This document shows, piece by piece, positions 7,851 to 15,886 of a DNA stretch of 64,000 bases. This stretch comes from Mesorhizobium sp. L-8-3. Its GTDB lineage: Bacteria > Pseudomonadota > Alphaproteobacteria > Rhizobiales > Rhizobiaceae. The position numbers were made by a program, and so were the translations under genes. Within the stretch, counting starts at the first letter, position 1. Each line of letters begins with the position of its first letter. Where the stretch lies: positions 3,039,501 to 3,103,500 of the forward strand of contig NZ_AP023262.1 in assembly GCF_016756615.1 (NCBI RefSeq). Direction: 5' to 3'. The notes under the pieces are model-generated. The model saw nothing but the letters and a program-made list of their open reading frames with translations. It searched no databases and was not told the origin of the DNA.

Positions 7851-9815
7851 TCAGAACGCCCAGCAAGAGCAGCCGAGGGCGCCCCAGAAAGCGCCTTCGT
7901 CGGCGGCCGGCGTCTGCGCTGCAAAGGCGCGCGCATGGTCGTGCCCGTGCACGCCGCAAGCATTTGCGCAGCCGCAGCCCACGAACGCGTAACGCGTTCC
8001 GCCGGCATCGGCACGCTTCTGGTATCCTTCCCAGCGGCGCACCGGCGACCAGTCCGGCATGGCCGGTGGCAGGTCGGGCGCGAGGCCCGAATAGTCGCCC
8101 GCGCCGTGGACCACCTTGCCGCCAAGCAGGGTAAGGACGCTCTCGATGTCCTGGATCTCGTCCTCGGGCATCGAGAAGTAGTCGCGATCGAGCACCGCGA
8201 GATCCGCAAACTGGCCGGCCTTGATCTGGCCTTTTCTGCCCGTCTCGTTGGAGAACCAGCCATTGGCTTCGGTCCAGAGCCGCAAGGCCGCCTCGCGGTC
8301 GAGAAGATTACGCTGCGGGTAGAGCCTGAGACCGCCGAGCGTGCGTCCCGTCACCAGCCAGGAGAGCGAGACCCAGGGGTTGTAGCTCGCCACCCGCGTC
8401 GCATCGGTGCCGGCACCGACCGGAACGCCGGCCTCCAACATGCGGGCGACGTGCGGTGTCCGCTCCGCCGCCTTGGCGCCGTAGCGTTCGATGAAATCCT
8501 CGCCCTGGAACATCATGCGGTGCTGGACGGCGATGCCGCCGCCGAGTTGGGCGATGCGATCGATGTTCCGGTCGGAGATCGTCTCGGCATGGTCGAAGAA
8601 CCAGTTCAGCCCCTGCAAAGGAATATCCTTGTCCACCGCCTCGAAGACGTCGAGCGCCCGCGATATGGTTTCGTCGTAGGTGGCGTGCAGCCGCCAGGGC
8701 CAGTGGTTCTCGGCGAGCAGTCGCACGACCGGCTCGAGGTCGGCCTCCATCGAGAGAGGCATCTCCGGCCGTTCGACGCGGAAGTCCTCGAAATCGGCGG
8801 CCGTGTAGACCAGCATCTCGCCGGCGCCGTTGTGGCGGTAGAGATCATCGCCCTGGCCGGGACGCACCTCTTTCACCCATCCGGCAAAGTCGGCCAGTTC
8901 CTGTTTCGGCTTTTGCGTGAACAGGTTATAGGCAATCCGCATTGTCAGTTCGCCGTCGGAGTGCAGCTTCTCGATGATCGCATAGTCCTCGGGATAGTTC
9001 TGGAAGCCGCCGCCGGCGTCGATGATCGAGGTGACGCCCAGCCGGTTCATCTCGCGCATGAAATGTCGCGTCGAGTTGAGCTGATATTCCGGCGGCAGCT
9101 TCGGCGCCTTGGCGAGCGTCGAATAGAGGATGCTGGCATTCGGGCGCGCGAGCAGCAGGCCGGTCGGGTTCCCCTTGGCGTCGCGCTGAATTTCGCCGCC
9201 CGGCGGGTTCGGCGTCTCGCCGGTGTAGCCGACGGCGCGCAGGGCGGCGCCATTGAGCAGGGCGCGGTCGTAAAGATGGAGGATGAACACCGGCGTGTCT
9301 GGCGCGATCGCATTGATCTCATCCAGGGTCGGCAGTCGTTTCTCGGCGAATTGGTGTTCGGTGAAGCCGCCCACCACGCGTACCCATTGCGGGGGTGGCG
9401 TCGCCGCGACCTGGCGCTTCAGCATCTCCATGGCCTGGCCGAGCGAGCGCACGCCATCCCAGCGCAGCTCCAGATTGTAGTTGAGGCCGCCACGGATGAT
9501 ATGCATGTGGCTGTCGATCAGACCGGGCACGGCGCGCCGTCCGCCGAGATCGACGATCTGCGTTCCCGGGCCTGCCAGTGCCCTGATCTCCTGTTCGTCG
9601 CCTGCGGCGACGAACAGCCCACCGGATATGGCCACGGCCTTCGGCGCCGGGTTCTCGCGGTCGAGCGAGGTGAAACGACCATTGACGAGGATCAACTCGG
9701 CATGCATGGGAGCCCTTTCCATTTGGTCGGCGGCGAAGGCTGTCCTTCCGCCAAGCATCGACACGGCTCCGAGAAGCGCAGCGCCGGTGTTCAGGTTGCG
9801 GCGGGTCAGGCTCAC
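7851..9815 (-). CDS. Tat-exported amidohydrolase (YtcJ-like amidohydrolase_3) with Cys/His-rich tail
   Basis: A ~654-residue metal-dependent amidohydrolase. The GTG at 9815 is chosen because GGGAG lies upstream and a twin-arginine signal follows at once (LTRRNLNTGAALLGAVS). Metal-site motifs include DSHMHI in the N-terminal half and HAT plus FDHAETI in the barrel; VPVGAGTDATR carries the late Asp. The end of the protein is unusual: VGCGCANACGVHGHDHA, then ALGCSCWAF, with seven cysteines and three histidines. I believe similar tails occur in relatives of this exported group, but that is from memory. It sits between XapX (4-bp GTGA overlap) and DoxX. The substrate is unknown. Confidence 0.85.
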   Translation of the reverse strand: MSLTRRNLNTGAALLGAVSMLGGRTAFAADQMERAPMHAELILVNGRFTSLDRENPAPKAVAISGGLFVAAGDEQEIRALAGPGTQIVDLGGRRAVPGLIDSHMHIIRGGLNYNLELRWDGVRSLGQAMEMLKRQVAATPPPQWVRVVGGFTEHQFAEKRLPTLDEINAIAPDTPVFILHLYDRALLNGAALRAVGYTGETPNPPGGEIQRDAKGNPTGLLLARPNASILYSTLAKAPKLPPEYQLNSTRHFMREMNRLGVTSIIDAGGGFQNYPEDYAIIEKLHSDGELTMRIAYNLFTQKPKQELADFAGWVKEVRPGQGDDLYRHNGAGEMLVYTAADFEDFRVERPEMPLSMEADLEPVVRLLAENHWPWRLHATYDETISRALDVFEAVDKDIPLQGLNWFFDHAETISDRNIDRIAQLGGGIAVQHRMMFQGEDFIERYGAKAAERTPHVARMLEAGVPVGAGTDATRVASYNPWVSLSWLVTGRTLGGLRLYPQRNLLDREAALRLWTEANGWFSNETGRKGQIKAGQFADLAVLDRDYFSMPEDEIQDIESVLTLLGGKVVHGAGDYSGLAPDLPPAMPDWSPVRRWEGYQKRADAGGTRYAFVGCGCANACGVHGHDHARAFAAQTPAADEGAFWGALGCSCWAF

Positions 9816-10087
9816 GACGGTCGTGCTCCCGCGGCCCCACCCGAAGACTTCGGCCGCTGCGGAAGTTCGCCGAGCACATGCGGCGCGCATTCCGACGACA
9901 GCCACGACGTCGTGACCGGCGCGCCCGAGACAAGACGCTTGGCGACGGGCACGACCTGCTCGCCGATCAGAATGCCCAAGAGCCCGATCAACGCCACGAT
10001 CGGCGGCGCTGGCGAGCGGACATTGAGCAGCGCATAGATAACGCCGACGAGGACGCCGGCGCCCAGGGAGACGAGATAGAGTTTCAT
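9812..10087 (-). CDS. XapX-domain (DUF1427) small membrane protein
   Basis: A 91-residue protein with two hydrophobic helices and the XapX pattern: MKLYLVSLGAGVLVGVIYALLNVRSPAPPIVALIGLLGILIGEQVVP, split here only by the loop. The C-terminal 35 residues are Ser/Gly/Pro-rich and predicted soluble. XapX proteins are small membrane proteins of unknown role, often found beside amidohydrolases and isochorismatase-like enzymes, as here. Its stop overlaps the GTG of the amidohydrolase. I chose the ATG at 10087 because homology starts there. Confidence 0.8.
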   Translation of the reverse strand: MKLYLVSLGAGVLVGVIYALLNVRSPAPPIVALIGLLGILIGEQVVPVAKRLVSGAPVTTSWLSSECAPHVLGELPQRPKSSGGAAGARPS

Positions 10088-10162
10088 CGTCGGGCTCCGA
10101 GGTTGGAAGGTGGCGCCGTCGAAGCGGCGCCCTTGGGACGGCATCTGGCGGTTACACCTGCC

Positions 10163-10831
10163 TCAGGCGGCCGCGCCTGCCTCGCTGGCATGCTCGCCCA
10201 GCATCGTCTTGGCGTAGATGATGCCCAGGCCGTAAGCGCCGCCGTACTTCCTGGCGATGCCGGTGGTCAGATCGTAGGTTTCCGAGCGGGCCCAGTCGCG
10301 CTGAAGCTCCAGCAAATATTGCAGCGACGTCATCGGCCGGGCGCCGGCCTGGATCATGCGGTCGACGGCGCGTTCATGCGCTTCCTTGGAGACATCTCCG
10401 CAAGCGTCGGTGATGACATAGACTTCAAATCCCTGGTCGAGCGCCGAAAGCGCAGGGCCGACGATGCAGACGGAGGTCCACAGGCCGGCAAGGACGAGCC
10501 GGCTCTTGCCGATCTCGTTCACGCGCCTGATGACGGCCTTGTCTTCCCAGGTGTTCATGCTTGTCCGGTCGAGCATCGCCTGTCCGGGGAAGGCCTCGCT
10601 TATCTCGTCGAACATCGGGCCGGAGAAGCTCTTCTCCGCGACCGTCGTGAGGATGGTTGGCACGCTGAAGCCTGCCGCGGCATGAGCAACCAATGCCGCA
10701 TTGGTTCTCAGCGTGATCGCGTCGATCGAATGGGTGGCGAAAGCCATCTGTGACTGGAAGTCGATGAGGATCAGCGTATGGTCCTTCGGCGAAATCAAGC
10801 CTCTGGCGGGAACGGGGGTTGCATTCGGCAT
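10163..10831 (-). CDS. Isochorismatase-like cysteine hydrolase
   Basis: A 222-residue member of the isochorismatase-like hydrolase family (YcaC type). The probable triad is visible: Asp24 in LILIDFQSQM, Lys109 in EIGKSRLVLAG and Cys122 in LWTSVCIVGPAL, with the cis-peptide context usual for the family. These enzymes cleave amide or vinyl ether bonds of small metabolites; the real substrate is unknown. It is the first gene of the minus-strand operon that continues with XapX, amidohydrolase, DoxX and MFS. The divergent HxlR gene lies 58 bp away and is the likely regulator. Confidence 0.87.
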   Translation of the reverse strand: MPNATPVPARGLISPKDHTLILIDFQSQMAFATHSIDAITLRTNAALVAHAAAGFSVPTILTTVAEKSFSGPMFDEISEAFPGQAMLDRTSMNTWEDKAVIRRVNEIGKSRLVLAGLWTSVCIVGPALSALDQGFEVYVITDACGDVSKEAHERAVDRMIQAGARPMTSLQYLLELQRDWARSETYDLTTGIARKYGGAYGLGIIYAKTMLGEHASEAGAAA

Positions 10832-10889
10832 TAACGTCTCGCTCCTTCGATTCGGGATTGTGCCTGAAAGCTAGATTGAACGGCGGCAT

Positions 10890-11273
10890 ATGAACAGTAG
10901 TGACCGGAAAGTAACCATCGATCAAAGCAACAATATAAGAGAAGATAGTATTGATGGCAAAAATACCGGGTGCGTTCTGGATGATTTTCTTAATTTTCTT
11001 GCGCAGCGGTGGATGAGTCACATCATCTGGACCTTGGGTCGTCATGAGGCGATCCGGTTCGGCGCCTTGCGCCGCGCGCTTCCCGGGGACATCTCGGCGC
11101 GTGTTCTGTCTCAAAGACTGAAGGCGCTCGAAGACGAGGGGCTGGTCGTCAGACGGGACTTCGGCACCATGCCGCTGCATGTGGAATACAGCTTGACGTC
11201 GAAAGGGCGCGCGCTTGACGCCGAGCTTCAGCGCAACGAGGCGCGCGTGCGATCCCTGGACGCCGCCAGTTGA
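10890..11273 (+). CDS. HxlR-family transcriptional regulator
   Basis: A 127-residue winged-helix protein. After a polar N-terminus it shows the HxlR layout: LNFLAQRWMSHIIWTLGRHEAIRFGALRRALPGDISARVLSQRLKALEDEGLVVRRDF, read in two parts, then VEYSLTSKGRAL. A cysteine (GCVLDDF, about residue 28) stands near the family's usual redox- or ligand-sensing position. The first ~100 bp of the gene are clearly more AT-rich than the surroundings. It diverges from the isochorismatase operon and most likely represses it, as HxlR regulators commonly control adjacent divergent genes. Confidence 0.87.
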   Translation: MNSSDRKVTIDQSNNIREDSIDGKNTGCVLDDFLNFLAQRWMSHIIWTLGRHEAIRFGALRRALPGDISARVLSQRLKALEDEGLVVRRDFGTMPLHVEYSLTSKGRALDAELQRNEARVRSLDAAS

Positions 11274-11385
11274 GGACGCGCCGGCCGCACTGGCTCGGAA
11301 ATCGGATCTGATTTGTCGGAAAGCCGGCTACGCAGAGCCAAACGATGCAGCGTCAGTCGCGCGTTCGAAAAGACGCGGCCAAGTT

Positions 11386-12501
11386 CTACGCTGAGAGGCT
11401 CGCCGTCAGCAGAGTGAGGCCGAGCAGCATCACCAGGGCGGCGCCGCCGATTTCGATCATGGCATGGATGCGGTTGCCGGCGCGGCCGTCGCCCGCGGCA
11501 GCCACCGCCCAGTTCTTGGCCGTTACCGCAAGCGTGGCAAGAACCGAGACGGTCAGTGCGGTCCCCAGCGCCATGGCGAAGACCGACAGGATGCCGCCGG
11601 CCCACAGTCCGTTAAGGAAAGCGAAGGTCAGCACGATGAGCGCGCCCGAGCAGGGCCTGATGCCGACCGCGGCGACGGCCGACCATGCCGTCTTCCATTC
11701 GAAACGATCGCCGGCAAGCAGCGCCGGATCCGGCGCGTGCGAATGACCGCAGGTCGCGCAGACCTCGCCCGGTCCATGGCTGTGGGCATGACTGTGATGG
11801 TCGCGGTCATGATGGTGGTGTTCATGGCCATGGTGGTCGTGGCCGCACTGGGAATGATCGTGGGCGTGACCGTGTCCATGGTGACCGGCATGGGAATGCG
11901 CATGGGCGTGGGCGGCCGACAGGCTACGCACCGGTGCGCCGCTGAAGCGCGCGGCAACCAGCGGAGCGGCCTTGCGCCAAAGCAGCCAGGCGCCGAAGAC
12001 AGTGATCAAGGCATAGCTCGCCACCTCGAGCGTCCATGTCGCCCTGGTCATGGAGATCGACGTGCCGCGCAGCACCAGGAATAGCAGCGCCATGACGACG
12101 ATGGCGGTTATCGCCTGCAGGAAGGCCGAGACGAAGGAGAGCATGATCCCGCGCCGCAGGGCCACTTCGTTGGCCAGCATGTAGGACGAGATCACCGCCT
12201 TGCCGTGGCCGGGGCCGGCCGCGTGGAAGATGCCGTAGACGAAGGAGAGGCCGACCAGCATCCAGAGCTGGCTGCCGTCCTGGCGCATCGCCTTCAGCGC
12301 GCCGGTGAGCGAACGGTAGAATGCCTGCTGCTGGACATTGATCCAGTTCAGCCAGCCCGCGAACATTCCGGTCGATGGCAGCGTCGCCTCGCTGGTGCCG
12401 ATGCCGAGCGAACTCTGGGCATGGGCGAGACCAAGGAAATGGGTGAAGACATAGGCTGCGACGAGGAAGCCGAGAACCGTGCGGATGCTTGTCTTGCTCA
12501 C
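11386..12501 (-). CDS. NicO/RcnA-type nickel-cobalt transporter with His-rich loop
   Basis: A 371-residue membrane protein of the NicO family. It has an N-terminal signal-like helix, then GLSFVYGIFHAAGPGHGKAVISSYMLAN, whose H-x4-GHGK motif is diagnostic. A cytoplasmic loop at about residues 185-260 is extremely rich in His and Asp (HAHAHSHAGHHGHGHAHDHS and more) and ends with CATCGHSHAPDP. The last helices carry GIRPCSGALIVLTFAF. NicO proteins move Ni2+ or Co2+ across the inner membrane, as exporters (RcnA-like) or importers. Here the partner DUF1007 protein is encoded just upstream, with 5 bp between them. Confidence 0.9.
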   Translation of the reverse strand: MSKTSIRTVLGFLVAAYVFTHFLGLAHAQSSLGIGTSEATLPSTGMFAGWLNWINVQQQAFYRSLTGALKAMRQDGSQLWMLVGLSFVYGIFHAAGPGHGKAVISSYMLANEVALRRGIMLSFVSAFLQAITAIVVMALLFLVLRGTSISMTRATWTLEVASYALITVFGAWLLWRKAAPLVAARFSGAPVRSLSAAHAHAHSHAGHHGHGHAHDHSQCGHDHHGHEHHHHDRDHHSHAHSHGPGEVCATCGHSHAPDPALLAGDRFEWKTAWSAVAAVGIRPCSGALIVLTFAFLNGLWAGGILSVFAMALGTALTVSVLATLAVTAKNWAVAAAGDGRAGNRIHAMIEIGGAALVMLLGLTLLTASLSA

Positions 12502-12506
12502 GGGGC

Positions 12507-13166
12507 CTATCCTTGGCAGGTGAGTTCCAGCTTGGTGGCGAAGATCTTCGACATATCCGTTCCGGCCGGATCGTTGAAGAACTGCTCGGTCAGCGTCGCC
12601 TGGTTCTGGGCGAGCGCCTCGTCGGGATCGGGTCTGATGACGGACCGGCTGCAGCCGGCAGGCAGGTCGGCAACCGCCATGTTGGTGTCCTCGGTAAAGT
12701 CGATCGCCGTGTAGAAGGTCGGATCATAGACGCCGAAATCGACCTTGCCGGTGAGCTTCAGCGGCGCCTTCGGCTCCGATTCGAACAGCACGATCAACTG
12801 GTCCTGCTCGTAATTGACCATCAGGGCCGGCGGCGGCTTCATCGCCACGTCCTTCCCGTCGAGAGTCACCACCTGGAAGTAGTTGTATTCGGCGAGCGAG
12901 GCGTGGATCGTTTCGGCGATCTCCTGCAGTTCAGCGTCGTCGAGCTTGAGATCGGCGTTCTTGTCGAATTCCATCAGCACCGTGCTGGAGAAGACGTCGT
13001 CGAAGCGCCACAGGTGGCGCAGCGATTTCACCGTCCGGTCGGAATTGAGCATCACCTCGAGCCGAGCCTCGGCAAAGACGTGCGGATGAACGCTCGCCGG
13101 CACGGTCGACGTCAGGAGCGCAACGAGGGCGGTCGCCGGAATCGCTCGTCGTCCTTTCAGTTGCAT
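12507..13166 (-). CDS. DUF1007-family periplasmic protein, partner of NicO transporter
   Basis: A 219-residue secreted protein. The ATG at 13166 opens a signal peptide (KGRRAIPATALVALLTSTVPASVHPH), and the family signature HPHVF(A)EARLEVML follows the cleavage site. The rest is a beta-rich domain (LRHLWRFDDVFSSTVLMEFD; TFYTAIDFTED). DUF1007 proteins occur next to NicO-type transporters and are thought to be periplasmic metal-handling partners; that role is inference from gene pairing. The frame runs upstream to 13340, but only the part from 13166 fits the family. Confidence 0.85.
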   Translation of the reverse strand: MQLKGRRAIPATALVALLTSTVPASVHPHVFAEARLEVMLNSDRTVKSLRHLWRFDDVFSSTVLMEFDKNADLKLDDAELQEIAETIHASLAEYNYFQVVTLDGKDVAMKPPPALMVNYEQDQLIVLFESEPKAPLKLTGKVDFGVYDPTFYTAIDFTEDTNMAVADLPAGCSRSVIRPDPDEALAQNQATLTEQFFNDPAGTDMSKIFATKLELTCQG

Positions 13167-13245
13167 GCCGATTTGTCCCCACGGATTGGAGTTGCCACAG
13201 TTAGCACAAAACCGGCGAAATTGGGACCGCACCATGACGAGGCGA

Positions 13246-14145
13246 TCACATCTGATCGCGGGTCTTGAACCATTGCACCAGGAAGTCGACGAACACGCGC
13301 ACCTTGGCCGGCAGGTATCGGCGGTGCGGATAGACCGCAAAAATGCCGCCTCCGGTCAGGACGCGATCATGCAGCACCGTCACCAGGCGCCCGGCCTCGA
13401 CCTCGGGCGCCGCGATGAAGTCGGGCAGGATGGCGAAACCGAGACCGGCGAGCGCAGCCGCACGTGAGGCGAGCGGGCTGTTCACCTCGATCGGGCCGGC
13501 GACCGAGACGCTGAACGTCTCGCCCGAATCGCCCTTGAACGGCCAGTTGGAGAGCCAGCGGCCATTGGTGTCGATGATGCAGGGCAAGGCGGCGAGCTGC
13601 TGCGGGCGCTCGGGCAGGCCGTGCTTCTCGATGAGCTCGGGCGACGCGCACACGACCACCGAGAACGGCGAGAGCCGCCGTGCGATGAGCGAGGAATTCT
13701 CCAGGCGCGAGATGCGGATCGCCAGGTCGAAACCTTCCTCGACCAGATCGACGAACCGGTCGTCGAGGTCGATCTCCAGCACGATGTCAGGATATTCCTT
13801 GGCGAAGTCGATCAGCGATTGCCCGATCGGCGCGTCGGCGAAGGTGCGCGGCGCCGATAGCTTGATGCGGCCGCGCACGTCGCCCGAGGATTCGCGCACC
13901 GCATCGGCCAGGGTGTCGATCTCCCGCAGGATCTCGGAGGCGCGCCGATAGTAGGTATGGCCCGCCTCGGTCAGCGAGAACTGGCGGGTCGTGCGGTTGA
14001 GCAGCAGCGCGCCGAGTTCGTCCTCGAGCTCGCGCACATATTTGGACAGCAGCGCCTTCGAGCGGCCGATCCTGCGGGCCGCGGCCGAAAAGCCTTCGGC
14101 TTCGACCACGTCGATGAAGGCGCGCATGCGGGTCAAGGTGTCCAT
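13246..14145 (-). CDS. LysR-type transcriptional regulator
   Basis: A 299-residue LTTR. The N-terminal helix-turn-helix reads FIDVVEAEGFSAAARRIGRSKALLSKYVRELEDELGALLLNRTTR, in two runs, followed by the LSAPRTFADAPIGQSLIDF effector domain of the DsdC/CrgA-like subgroup that often represses or activates a nearby gene and itself. It lies 6 bp downstream of the amidase gene on the same strand and is probably co-transcribed with it. The regulated genes are unknown; the amidase is the first candidate. Confidence 0.9.
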   Translation of the reverse strand: MDTLTRMRAFIDVVEAEGFSAAARRIGRSKALLSKYVRELEDELGALLLNRTTRQFSLTEAGHTYYRRASEILREIDTLADAVRESSGDVRGRIKLSAPRTFADAPIGQSLIDFAKEYPDIVLEIDLDDRFVDLVEEGFDLAIRISRLENSSLIARRLSPFSVVVCASPELIEKHGLPERPQQLAALPCIIDTNGRWLSNWPFKGDSGETFSVSVAGPIEVNSPLASRAAALAGLGFAILPDFIAAPEVEAGRLVTVLHDRVLTGGGIFAVYPHRRYLPAKVRVFVDFLVQWFKTRDQM

Positions 14146-14151
14146 GTGAAA

Positions 14152-15339
14152 TCAGCCGCCCTTCGCTCTTTCGAGAAGCTTCCTGCCGAGGCGGATCAGC
14201 GCGATGTCGCTGCCGGCGGGACCGAGCAGCGACAGGCCGAAAGGCGCACCCTGGACCTTGCCGAGCGGCAGGGTGATCTGCGGGAAGCCGGATAGTCCCG
14301 AGAGGCAGAGCATGCGCAGCGCCTGCTCGCGATAGGCCTGTGTCGTCTCGAAGCCCGACGCCTTGAGCGGCGCGGCTCCCGGCACGGTCGGCAGGACGAG
14401 CACGCCGTCGGCACCGAGCAGGGCCTCCAGCTCCGCCCGAAAGACCAGCCGGCGCACCGTCTCGGCCTTGACCGTCTTGTCCCCGATGCCGGCGCCGAAT
14501 TCGAAGCGTTCCTTGACCCCTGGCCCCAGGCGCCGGTCCGCCGCCGATATCCAGGCGCCGTGGGCGGCCCAGGCCTCGTGCGACTGGAGACGGCGGAAAC
14601 ACCAATAGAGTTCGTCGACGGTCGAGGTGAAGGGCCAGGGCGTTTCCTGGACCGCACCGGCGAAGGCCCCTATCCGCCGGTATTCGGCCGTCTCTTCCGG
14701 ACCGGCAAGCAGTGCTTCCTGGTCGGGCAGGGTGAGAGCCCGGGCAAGCGAAGCGCGGGCCGGATCGCGTCCGAGCAACAGCTTGCCGACGGCCTCGTAG
14801 ACCTCGATGTCCTCGGCGAACCAGCCGAAGGTGTCGAGGCTCGGCGCGAGCGGCATCGCGCCCTCCAGGGAAATGCGGCCATGCGTCGAGCGCAGGCCGA
14901 TCAGCCCGCAGAAGCTGGCCGGCGCGCGGATGGACCCGCCGGTGTCCGAACCGACGGCGATCGCGGCGAGCCCGGCGGCGACGGCGGCGGCCGAGCCGGA
15001 GGACGAGCCGCCGGTCACCCGGTCCGGGGCGGCCGCATTCACCGGGCTCGGGAAATGCGCGTTGAGCCCCATCATCGAGAAAGCCAGTTCGTCGGTCTGG
15101 GTCTTGCCGACGAATCGCGCCCCGGCGTCGAGAAGCGTCTGCACCGCAGGCGCCGTCCGCGTCGCCGGCCGAGCCTCCGCGAACTTGTCGGGATTGCCGC
15201 AACCGGTCCTGTAGCCGGCCACGTCGAATATATCCTTCACGGCCAGCGAAAGCCGTGCCAGCGGGCCGGATTGCGCATTGGGAACAGCCACTTGGCTGTA
15301 ACCGAGGAAAGCGTTGAAGCTGTTGGCGCCGCCAGCCAT
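14152..15339 (-). CDS. Amidase-signature family hydrolase
   Basis: A 395-residue amidase-signature enzyme. The Ser-cisSer-Lys triad is visible: Lys35 in LAVKDIFDV, the cis-Ser in GGSSSGS (111-117) and the nucleophile Ser136 in GSDTGGSIR. Family members hydrolyse amides such as indoleacetamide, urea derivatives or nicotinamide; the short C-terminal region and overall length fit a general amidase rather than GatA (which is about 480 residues). The translation start at 15339 is weakly supported by ribosome-site sequence. LysR follows downstream. Confidence 0.88.
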   Translation of the reverse strand: MAGGANSFNAFLGYSQVAVPNAQSGPLARLSLAVKDIFDVAGYRTGCGNPDKFAEARPATRTAPAVQTLLDAGARFVGKTQTDELAFSMMGLNAHFPSPVNAAAPDRVTGGSSSGSAAAVAAGLAAIAVGSDTGGSIRAPASFCGLIGLRSTHGRISLEGAMPLAPSLDTFGWFAEDIEVYEAVGKLLLGRDPARASLARALTLPDQEALLAGPEETAEYRRIGAFAGAVQETPWPFTSTVDELYWCFRRLQSHEAWAAHGAWISAADRRLGPGVKERFEFGAGIGDKTVKAETVRRLVFRAELEALLGADGVLVLPTVPGAAPLKASGFETTQAYREQALRMLCLSGLSGFPQITLPLGKVQGAPFGLSLLGPAGSDIALIRLGRKLLERAKGG

Positions 15340-15399
15340 CGTTCAGAATCCGGATACAATTGCGAGAGCATTGTTCGCAGGACGGATTTTTTCAAGCGG

Positions 15400-15443
15400 C
15401 GTCGCGATTTTAATTGATTGTGACGGTCGACCCTCCTATATCC
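15400..15443 (+). promoter_or_regulatory. Candidate sigma-70-like promoter for the decarboxylase leader
   Basis: TTGATT and CTATAT separated by 16 bp lie here, in a locally AT-rich stretch between the divergent amidase and the decarboxylase leader. If used, the transcript would carry a leader of over 400 nt before the decarboxylase start. The match is moderate and untested. Confidence 0.3.
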
Positions 15444-15559
15444 GCCCTTGCCCAAAGTCGCACGTGCCTGTGGGCGTCCCCCGACCCTCGAATGGCGAGG
15501 TCATCGGGACGGTACCCGGGAGTTAACGAGCCCGGTCGGTTAAGCGGCCAACCGCATAG

Positions 15560-15886
15560 CCGAGGACGCCTTGAAGCAACGACGGTGCGGGCCTTTCTGG
15601 TGTCTGCCGGTCGTCCATAGACCGGGGTTACTGAAGAGGCACACCTTCATTGCCGGCAGTGCGGAGCGGGTTTCCCAATCCAAGCCAAGGCAGACAAAGC
15701 GAGCTTCAGCCGCGAAGGCTTTTGCTCATCGCCGTGTGGTCACGCGTTCATGGTTCCGGTGTCTCCACCGACTGGCACCATGGGCATGCGACCGCGACCT
15801 TTGTCCAACTGCGTGTTCGCGAGGCCGACTGCCCGCGCAACCGCTGCCTGTTTGCGCGCCCGAATGGGCGTGATTGGAGAGACCCG
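15560..15886 (+). ncRNA. Structured 5' leader before ornithine/lysine decarboxylase; candidate speF RNA motif
   Basis: About 330-450 nt of non-coding sequence precede the decarboxylase ATG. Visible hairpins are CCGGTC/GACCGG (15607-15612 with 15620-15625), ATGGT-TC-CGGTG paired with CACCG...ACCAT (15750-15781), and CGCCC-GAAT-GGGCG (15857-15870) just before the GGAGA ribosome site. The position matches the speF RNA motif known from leaders of ornithine decarboxylase genes in alphaproteobacteria. I call it by position and structure only, since I could not compare it with the covariance model. Short reading frames also run through it, so a leader peptide is possible. Confidence 0.45.

Noticed and set aside
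7935..10037. 700-codon open frame on the plus strand opposite the amidohydrolase
   Set aside because: It is a mirror frame of a GC-rich gene; the minus strand has Tat signal, metal motifs and tight operon spacing, while the plus frame has no recognisable domain.
11681..11930. Simple-sequence repeat region rich in CAT/CAC on the minus strand
   Set aside because: It encodes the His-rich metal-binding loop of the NicO transporter, not a separate repeat element.
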